A stretch of DNA of 64,000 nucleotides from Anthostomella pinea (lineage: Eukaryota > Ascomycota > Sordariomycetes > Xylariales > Xylariaceae). The stretch is taken from contig CAUWAG010000003.1 of NCBI GenBank assembly GCA_963556695.1, forward strand, positions 6,572,001-6,636,000, read 5' to 3'. This document shows positions 55,955 through 64,000 of this stretch, one piece after another; the first letter of the stretch is position 1; each line of letters begins with the position of its first letter. Both the position numbers and the translations under genes were made by a program. The notes beneath the pieces are model-generated. The model did no database searches. It worked only from the letters and a program-made list of their open reading frames with translations, and was not told where the DNA came from.

Positions 55955-57537
55955 TCACCGCGGAGCCGCATCTGCGTAAGCGCCGGGAATCGGCACAGCG
56001 TCGTACTGTTGCTCGCCAGGCGCCATGGGGCCGTGTGCGTTGAAGCTGAAGCTGTTGTCGGGCAGGGTGGGCGTGGTGGGCGTGCGGAAGGCTCCCTGCC
56101 CGAGCTTGGGGGTGGCTTTGGGGGCCTTGAGGGGCGGAGCCTGCAGCTTGAAGGATGGTGTCGCTGCGGGCTTGACCTGGGCGGCGAAGGCAGAGGGAGG
56201 CTCTTGGGCCACACCAGGGGTGAAGACGGGGCCCTCGGATATGTCGGAGAGTGACTTGTAGGCCGACGGTGGGAAGCGCGGCGACATGGCGTACTGTGAG
56301 AAGGCGGGCGACTTGGGGCCGAAGCCTGGCGTGTTGGGCGCAGACTGCGAGCGCAGCTGCGCGAGGTACAGGTCCGAACGAGCGCGGTCACGCATGTCCA
56401 TCGTCTTGTGGAGTCTTCGCTTCGTGTAGTATCGGTAGAAGACGACGCTGTAGAGTGTGATGGTGATGACGTCGATGACGATCTCGATGATGATGCAGAT
56501 CAGGGACCAGTTCTGCAGGAAGGAGGTGTCAGCAACAGCAGATAGACACAGCAACTCTGCCGGGTTTTATAAAGATTGCTTACCTGAAGTCTGCAGACCA
56601 GTGCGTAGTCGACCTTGTCCTGGAATAACTCGGATCGGTGGTTCTGGACGCATGACCATCCCCACATGTCCTGGTTCTTGCTGTTGTTCCGGGTGAACTG
56701 CAGGACACCGGCCGCGGCAGCCCACATGATCATGGAGACAATAAACCACCCAACGGCGAACAGCGTGTAGTATACACCGACCTTCTCGGCTCGGTGGTGT
56801 CCGCCTCGGCAGTAACCGACGAATATAAGGATGCAGATGGCGAGCGAGACGCACGCAACAGCCAAGACGAGATACTGCGGCCATGTCTGCGTCCCCGATG
56901 CCCACGCCGGTAGACCGTTCTGTGGTGCCAGACCCTTGGTGGCGTGGAAGATGGCGAAGGAAGAGGAGAGCATAGCCAGGATGATCAAGCTGCAGCTGAA
57001 GCTGACACCTCGCAGGGCGAACTTGGCCATTCTTACTTTGTACTTGATGCCCTGCAGTTCGTGTTAGTTGGGAGCCATGGCATGCGTTTCTCTCCATGGG
57101 TAACCTACCAAGTCACGCGCCTGTTCCTTCTCTGTGCTCTTCTCCCGACTCTCCAGGATGTCTTCTTCCCTAAACGTCGGGCTGAGAGGGTTCTCGATCA
57201 TCCTCCGTGCTGGTGTGCCTGGTATTCTCATGGCGCTCTTGAGTGGTGACTTCGGCGTCATGGGCATGTTGACTGTTTGTGTGCGCGGGTCGTCGTTGAT
57301 GTATCCAAATCCAACATCCGCCGGCTGGGCCTGAGCCACATGTGACCTCTCATCTCTGCCGCCAAAGGGGTTGCTGTTCGCCTGCTCCACCGGCGAGTGA
57401 ATTGTGGTTGCCTCTGCGAATCTGGGTGTCCGTGGTGCCTTGAGGGATGACGTGGTAGTGAAGGACCCTTCTGATGATGACCGTGATGGTGTTAGGTTGA
57501 GGGCGGCAGGCCGCCTCCTATCGTCATGCGGTGCCAT
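55955..57537 (-). CDS. four-transmembrane MARVEL-like protein, unknown function
   Basis: Predicted 484-residue membrane protein in three exons: 57537-57109, 57051-56584, 56512-55955 (57- and 71-nt introns, all phase 0). Residues 1 to about 150 are a Ser/Pro/Thr-rich cytosolic domain with possible phosphosites (MPMTPKSPLKSAMRIPGTP). Four hydrophobic helices follow: near 154-178 (SLIILAMLSSSFAIFHA), 195-220 (YLVLAVACVSLAICILIFVG), 232-256 (YYTLFAVGWFIVSMIMWAAA) and 300-324 (LICIIIEIVIDVITITLYSV). A long disordered tail follows (SPRFPPSAYKSLSDISEGPV). The four-helix arrangement with helix pairs resembles MARVEL/SUR7-like fungal membrane proteins, but the SUR7 cysteine motif is not evident. A plasma membrane or eisosome location is speculation. 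Confidence 0.8.
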
Positions 57538-60006
57538 TGTGGTGATGTGTGGTATGAAGTGAGGGGAAGGTAAAAGGCAAGACCCAGTCTATGCGAGCAA
57601 GCTACTGCTATACGATGTATGAATAGAACATATATATGCGTATGGCTCAAGAAAGAAATGAAGCGATTCGAGAAATAAGATTGAGAGTCCAGCTGTCGAG
57701 GGAAGAAGGTTCCCAAGGTTGGGCAACTGGGGAAGGAGTAGGTTTTGAGTAGGCGCCCTTCTTGCGTTCTACTAAGCTCATTCGACCTTTCCGAGATGCT
57801 TCTGCATGGGACTGTCAGTGGAGGTGGACCATGCAGCATGCAATGGGATCGCTCACGGAGGACCAGGGTTGGTGAACCGGCTGGACGAGGTGTTCTGATA
57901 GGGCGGCTAGAAGCACCCCAATCTCCAAGTGGGCGATTCGTTGTGAGAACAAACGCCGTGGTGGACGGGATGACACCGGGACAGCTGCTTTTCTGTATCG
58001 GAAGTCCCAGATCAACGTATCAACGTCGGCGTCAGTGTCTGACGGAACCAGTCGCAGACTTCTGAGACAGAAAAGTTGATGAAGAGAGAGCAAGATGTAT
58101 GCGAGAAAACGTTGACGCTGACGAGGAGAGCGAGAAAGGTGTGGTATATCAGAGAAGAGAGGGGCTGCGGCGCTGTCCACGAGAGCAATAGCCACCGGCT
58201 ACGATACTTCACTCCCCATGTTCGGAGTACACGTCGACGGATACTCGCGAGACCGGATTTGGGGGATGGTACTATGAGATACTACCCACCTCTACCAGCC
58301 AAAGGTACAAGCGCCCTCGGTGGGCAGGTATTCTTGCCTGTCACGTTGGTGTTGCCGCCCCCATGGGCCATGGCTGTCCGCGGGCGCAACCAACTACGTC
58401 TTGGGTGCAGGGTGGGCGGCGATTGGATGCGGGCAGCATGCCAGCCATGCCAGAATTTACTGGTGAAGTCGAGGACAAGAGATGAGGACGACAAGGGCCC
58501 TCTGCTGTCCTGCCCGTCGTGCGGGAAGATGGAGGGAGGAGGGATATTGGCTGTGGTTGGGCGCGTGAGTAGTGAGGAGAAGCGCTTTGCAAGGGGCAGA
58601 CATGGGCAGACAAGGGCCCCCGTCGATGATCTGCAAATCTGATAGGCAGATGAGCCCCAGTGCCACATGCATCGATATCGAAACGCCGCCAATCAGAACA
58701 CCGAGCGACGTGATGTCCTCGATCAGCCTGCATGGATCAGGATGTTCCTGGGCGGTAAGCAAACAGCCGGACAGCAACGACATCCAGACCCCGTTCTCGC
58801 CTGTCTGGCATCTGGCCTGCCGAGCCGTGGCAACCCTGACCAACCTTCTTCCGTCCCATCATTCAACTGTCTGTGTCTGGTTGTCGTCATGGTGCGTGAT
58901 GCGTGATGCGTGATGCGTGATGCGTGATGCGACCGCTTACTACATAAGGTATTGGGTGCGCCATGCTGCCGACAAGATCAGAGCCATGGTCTCGTGGTAT
59001 AAGCAATACCTAAGCACACGACGACGACACTTGCCATCGCACAGAGTGAATTGTGATGCTGCTCGCAAATGCTGCACTCGGGAAACTTGTTTCTTGCAGA
59101 AGACGATCACACTGTAAGCTGACGAAGATGGTCTTCTTTTAGCAAGAACCAGATAGCCGGACGGCCAATATGGAAGAAAGTGCTCGGTAGGAAACCCTAG
59201 ACAGGACGAAATGCGACCCAAGACCGACTGTCGTGGACCGTCGGTTGCACAGATGGTGGGATTGGAATGCCACACCTCGCTCTCTTCACTATTCGGACCA
59301 ATATCGGTCATCGTACCATCTCGGCACACACCACCAGTTGGGGACATTCTGGGCTAGCCTTCCGTGCCTGTGGTCGTCCGGGAGTCAAGTCTGCTGCTGC
59401 TGCCCACCGACTGTCATGGATATTTATAGTCTGTGTGGTGATAGTCACCAATGACCGACGCCAGCCTCAATCGATGGGTTGCATCTCAAAGATGACAGCA
59501 TGCACTAGCAGTCGATCTGGATGACTGAAAACTCCTGGACTTCTTGAATGATCTAACATCGTCCTCTTGGCAAGCGATGCTATAACGAAATAGTCCAATG
59601 CCATGTAACCGACAAGGCTGAATATATATAACTCTCCATGGAGAGGTGGCGAATGCGAGCACTAGTCGTTCATTCGTGATGAGGGGCAAGGCGACAACTC
59701 TCTATTGCCCGGGGTCATTCTTCCATGCGAATAATCAGCAGCTGGTGCTCGCGTCTCCGTCGAATACCGAAGCTCTGAGCATGTCGGCGCAAGGGAGAGA
59801 AAGGGTGGGACCACGCACTTAGTATTAGCCGGCTCGCGGAGGTTTCCCTTGCGAATGTTCACGAACAGTTTGCTGGAAGGCTACCAGTGATATAGTCGGC
59901 TTGATAATGATTCGTCCTTTGCAGTCGAAACTAAGAGCTACAGTACCTATAGTGAAGTAGGCTCTCAAACTCGGAGCCGCAACGGTGTGGCGGCAAACGC
60001 TTGGTA
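57538..60006. other. gene-poor stretch, about 2.5 kb
   Basis: No gene recognised despite several mid-length ORFs on both strands (58282-58843), which overlap one another in different frames and look like GC-driven shadows. Contains the 7-bp repeat at 58894. Confidence 0.45.
58894..58928. repeat. 7-bp tandem repeat, five copies
   Basis: Five exact GCGTGAT units in non-coding sequence. Confidence 0.9.
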
Positions 60007-60210
60007 CACTGAACCCTCATAAGTCTCCGTACGCACCTCACGAAAGGTGCGTTTATTATAAATGGAACAAGCACGCTGGAACAAGCGCCAAAGGTGACCT
60101 GTTGGATTAGAGCTGCTTAATCCAGGGTGCTTATTCCATTGACATTGATATAGCATTGATATCCAAGAGTTGATTGAAGCACGCCGTCAGAGACTTATGG
60201 GGAGTGACTG
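60007..60210. mobile_element. MITE-like element B, 204 bp, related to element A
   Basis: The left end CACTGAACCCTCATAAGTCT and the reverse complement of the right end CAGTCACTCCCCATAAGTCT form imperfect terminal inverted repeats of about 25 bp sharing the core CATAAGTCTC with the element at 49573. Internal pieces also match (TGGAACAAGCACGCTGGAAC and TAATCCAGGGTGCTTATTCC). The left flank is TA; the right flank is not cleanly TA, so the end is less certain. Non-coding. Confidence 0.65.
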
Positions 60211-61105
60211 CCCGTGTAGATCGGGCTCGCTCGAAGCCTCACCCCGAGCCTCGAACGGCGTTTAAGCCCTCGTATCGCAGATGATTCGTGCGGTATGGAG
60301 GTCTGGACCAGCCAGTCGTATACTGAGAAACAGATTTCCCAGATTTAGAAAAACTATCGAGTGGTCGTACATCGTACGAAGGGATCGGGTCGACCGCATA
60401 GGTTCTCTTCAAGGAGCGGACCGAGAGTCTCATCAGGTTTGTTGACCCGAAGGGAAATGTACACAGGCCTCTCACGGATCAGAGGTCCGGAGGACAGCAT
60501 CAAGGGATGTAGTGGACTAGGGAATGGACGAATATTGCTGCTTCGAAGGTTGCAACTCTGGAAGAAACACACCTTGGCTGCTTCATGGGCTTTGGTCTAT
60601 GTCCTGCAACCTGAACCAATATGATCCGACCGAACACGCATAGAATCTCGAGTACGTACTCACTGACTTGAATATTGCTTTGTAAGATACGGGCATTGCT
60701 CGAGGCTGAGGAATAAGTCATCTTCAATTATCGAGAGAGGAGAGAAGGTCTTGCCAGGATGAAAGCTTCCCGTCGTTGTTGAAGACGAAGACAATCATGA
60801 TGACAGAGAGCAAGCTCCTGTAGGTGATGTGGTACACCTGGCTGTCCCGTCCTGTGGGGCTGCTGGCCAGTGCTGTCAGTTAACAATTGCCCCTCCTTCT
60901 CTTATCTAATCAGCCGCCTGCGCGAGAGTGCCAGCGTGGGAGTCATACACAATTTTCCAAAATCACAAACTCCGCGCCCAAACGTCATATCATCTCGAGC
61001 CCACCACTCAGACCCATCTGAGCAAGCGAATAATCCACCCACGACCGCATCGCCAACTTGAGAGCACCGTCAGATCCAGCATCGACAAGCCACCAACCAC
61101 CCACC
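60211..61105. other. upstream region of eIF2-gamma; no gene recognised
   Basis: Short ORFs only. The last 150 bases before 61106 are C/A-rich with a CCACCATGG start context, typical of a strongly translated fungal gene. Confidence 0.45.
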
Positions 61106-62751
61106 ATGGCGACCAACGACAAGTTTGGCAACGACATCGAGTCGGGCAGCGAGTCGGGCAACGAGTCTCCCGTCAACGATGTCGACGATGTTGAGGAGCT
61201 CGAGCAGAAGCCTCTGAAGTCGGCCATGAAGAAGTCCCCCATGGCCGCGATTCCCCCCGTGGAACGCCCGCATCTGCCTCCTCAGACCGAGCCGAAAGAC
61301 CTCGACCTTAACTCTCTGACACCCCTCACCCCCGAGATTATTGCACGACAGGCCACCATCAACATCGGTACGATTGGCCATGTCGCTCACGGAAAGTCCA
61401 CCGTCGTTAAAGCCATCTCCGGCGTACAGACCGTTCGTTTCAAGAACGAGCTGATCCGGAATATTACTATCAAGTTGGGATATGCGAACGCCAAGATCTA
61501 CAAGTGTGACAACCCCGAGTGCCCCCGGCCTGGATGCTTCAGGAGCTACAAGAGTGAGAAGGAGGTCGATCCGCCTTGCGAACGGGAGGAGTGCAGTGGA
61601 ACATACCGGTTGTTGCGCCATGTCTCGTGAGTAGACAAACCTTTCGCCAGCATGGGTTGCAAGTTCTGACCGCCTTAGTTTCGTTGATTGCCCTGGTCAC
61701 GACATCCTCATGAGCACCATGTTGTCCGGTGCTGCCGTCATGGACGCTGCCCTGCTACTCATCGCAGGCAACGAAACAGTGCCCCAGCCTCAGACCTCCG
61801 AGCATTTGGCGGCTATAGAAATCATGAAGCTGGACAAGATCATCATCCTTCAGAACAAGGTCGACTTGATGCGCGAGGAAGCCGCGCAACAACATTACCA
61901 GTCAATCTTGAAGTTCGTGCGAGGAACGCCTGCTGCCAAGTCGCCCATCATCCCCATCTCTGCCCAGCTCAAGTTCAACATTGATGCCATCAACGAGGCT
62001 ATTGTGAACACCATTCCTGTACCGCCCAGGGACTTCACTATAGAGCCTCACATGATGGTCATTCGGTCGTTTGATGTTAACAAGCCGGGTGCGGAGATTG
62101 AGGAGCTGAAGGGTGGTGTTGCCGGTGGCAGTATCCTGCACGGTGTGCTGAAGCTGGGCGACGAGATCGAGATCAGACCGGGCATTGTCAGCCGTGATGA
62201 CAAGGGTGCACTCAAGTGCAAGCCCATCTGCAGTCGCATTGTGTCTCTGAACTCCGAGTTCAACGACCTAAAGTACGCTGTACCCGGTGGTCTCATTGGT
62301 GTCGGTACACGGATCGACCCAACTCTCTGCAGAGCCGATCGTCTGGTGGGCTTCGTGCTCGGTCTCAAGGGCCGTCTCCCTGAGATCTACAGCGAGATCG
62401 AGGTCAACTTCTACCTGCTCAAGAGACTGCTTGGTGTCCGTACGGCAGACGGCAAGCAAGCCAAGGTTGCCAAGCTACAGAAGAACGAGGTGCTGATGGT
62501 CAACATCGGTTCTACTTCTACCGGTGCTAAGGTCGCCGCCATCAGGCAGGATGCCGCCAAGCTGTCGCTGACGAGCCCGGCCTGTACGAACCTGGGTGAG
62601 AAGATCGCGCTGAGCAGACGTATCGAAAAGCATTGGCGTCTTATCGGTTGGGCCACTATTACTGCGTAAGTCATTAAAGATTTACTTTTCACGTCCGCAT
62701 ATATCTAACATTACGTATAGCGGTGTCACACTCGATCCCAGCGATTCATGA
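61106..62751 (+). CDS. eukaryotic translation initiation factor 2 subunit gamma
   Basis: GTPase subunit of eIF2 that, with GTP, carries initiator Met-tRNA to the 40S ribosome (GCD11 in yeast). Three exons, 61106-61626, 61679-62665 and 62721-62751, with 52- and 55-nt introns (GTGAGT, GTAAGT), encode 512 residues. An acidic, Ser-rich head of about 80 residues is followed by G1 [12 protein letters not shown] (about 89-99), a zinc-ribbon-like insert with [11 protein letters not shown] and CEREEC, G3 VDCPGHD (formed just after the first splice), G4 NKVD, and SAQLKFNID. Domains II and III follow. The last exon is only 31 nt and encodes the C-terminal GVTLDPSDS. Length and motifs match fungal eIF2-gamma; EF-Tu/EF-1-alpha are excluded by the zinc insert. 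Intact. Confidence 0.97.
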
Positions 62752-64000
62752 AAGCCGTCATTTAGACGGGCTTGACATACAAACAGCACCTCATCATGTC
62801 ACCGTCCCGAGTCTGGATTGGGAGCGCACGATAATTGGGCTATACTGCCAGGAACGAGGTTATGAAGGCATGAGGCTGGCGATAGGGATATTCTCGCAAC
62901 CTTTCGACTCATCATGTTGAAGCCTTTAAAGCTTATAAGCAACATGTCTCGATCAAGTTCGCTAGGTAGATAGTGACTGTGGACAGGTAGAGAAAATGAG
63001 CATCATTCCACCCATACAGGACCATTCATTGGCGATGCTCCTACACCATGAGAACTCTGATTACGACACCCCCTGGTTTAGACCATTGTCCTTGGGGTTG
63101 CGAATCATCTCGACCAGCCTCCCTCCGGGTCATGCACTCTGATTCTTGCACTCTGCAAAACCCACCTGCATACCCGTATCCCAGAGACGTTGGTCCTGAT
63201 CACTGCAGCAACATGATGGGGCCATCACCTTAGCTGCAATCACTCGGGCTCTCAAATTTTATTGAACGACAGGTTCCCTCCTCGGGTCCCTTTCACATTC
63301 CCACTTCCTTCTTCCACCATCACCACCACCCAACACCACACCACCTCTGCCTCCACTCCAACGCCAATACAACAACTGCCTACCTAACTGCCATCGTGCT
63401 CTCACCTACGCCATCAATATTGCACCCATCGGGCTTTGCTTTTTTCTCCACGCCCACCCTCTCCAAAGCCATCCCGTCACTTGCTCCCAACCTTCTCAGG
63501 CATCCCTTTTTCGTCACGTCTACCCGCGCGCCACATTGCGCCGCAAACCCATTATCCGCCATAACGCACATTTCCCCTACAAATGTCCTCCTCACCGAAA
63601 CTTTGTCGCGATTCCCTCTCTCGGGCCACAATCACTCGAGGGACCCGTCAGTCCAGAATCCAGTATTTAAGGTGAGTCCTCTTCCTCGTTCTTCAACTCG
63701 CGTTCTCCATCTTCCTTCCCTCCTTCACCTACCATCGGCCTTCCGCACAACCATTTGCACCACCAAATATCCTACAGCAACGTTCCCATGTTGTCCCATT
63801 TCCAATCGATCTCGATATCACATCTTCCATCTTGTCCTCCTCCACGCTCTCCTGCATGCATCACCACCACCAAACATCTACTCATGTACCATCATCTCCG
63901 CACGCATCTTTCCTCCATCTTCTTCGCATCGCTCGCCCGTCACCGGTACTGCCATCTCCTGCCATCGTCTTTCGTCCTCTTCACCTTTCACCCCATCTTT
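62752..64000. other. 3' region of eIF2-gamma and long C/T-rich leader of a gene leaving the window
   Basis: From about 63250 the plus strand is strongly pyrimidine-rich and poor in G, as in promoters and 5' UTRs of fungal genes. A candidate first exon is 63583-63671 (ATGTCCTCCTCACC, then a GTGAGT donor at 63672), but the rest of the gene would lie beyond the window, so this is only a suggestion. Confidence 0.45.

Noticed and set aside
58282..58843. Overlapping minus-strand ORFs in the 58-kb gap
   Set aside because: Three frames are open at once with similar low-information content, so none stands out as coding.
1..64000. CRISPR arrays, bacterial operons, origins or riboswitches
   Set aside because: Not seen. 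The sequence is eukaryotic in gene structure throughout.

Overview
The window reads as nuclear DNA of a filamentous ascomycete, probably a Sordariomycete-like Pezizomycotina; the class is inferred from gene style, not proven. Genes are mostly separate and on both strands. Most carry short introns (45-90 nt) with GTRNGT donors, CTRAC-type branch sites and YAG acceptors. One tRNA-Ala has a short anticodon-loop intron. Several proteins are clearly fungal in type (Neurospora-type copper metallothionein, annexin with a Pro/Gln/Tyr-rich head, Ser/Thr-rich secreted protein).

Layout. 1-13 kb: mitochondrial acetolactate synthase (ILV2), a 26-residue metallothionein with one intron, a small secreted cysteine-containing protein, galactokinase, tRNA-Ala(UGC), a single-pass membrane protein with a long EGER repeat, and a minus-strand coiled-coil protein whose 5' end is uncertain. 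13-22 kb: a nine-exon Hsp70-like ATPase with an N-terminal LQPEA repeat, a secreted Ser/Thr-rich protein and a four-repeat annexin. 22-26.5 kb: a large intronless ABCC/MRP-type transporter.

26.5-36.3 kb is different. It has no intact recognisable gene but holds many short coding-like pieces, nearly all on the minus strand, broken by single-base frameshifts and stops. Recognisable pieces are an Argonaute PIWI relic, a dioxygenase-like piece, a polyketide-synthase-like N-terminus, and internal duplications. I read it as a graveyard of decayed genes.

36-54.6 kb: a small gene with a probable frameshift, a metallo-beta-lactamase-fold hydrolase, a tandem zinc-finger protein whose two fingers are split by introns at the same place, a large Ser/Pro-rich coiled-coil protein, eIF3 subunit m, a UMP/CMP-kinase-like protein and a small mitochondrial-type membrane protein. 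54.6-64 kb: a four-helix membrane protein, a long gene-poor stretch and eIF2-gamma. Two related MITE-like elements of 215 and 204 bp, with similar terminal inverted repeats, lie at 49.6 and 60.0 kb; the first has clean TA target duplications.

The genes form no evident pathway or cluster. They are a mix of housekeeping functions (branched-chain amino acids, galactose, translation initiation, nucleotides) and accessory ones (metal binding, secretion, efflux). No viral or toxin gene was recognised.
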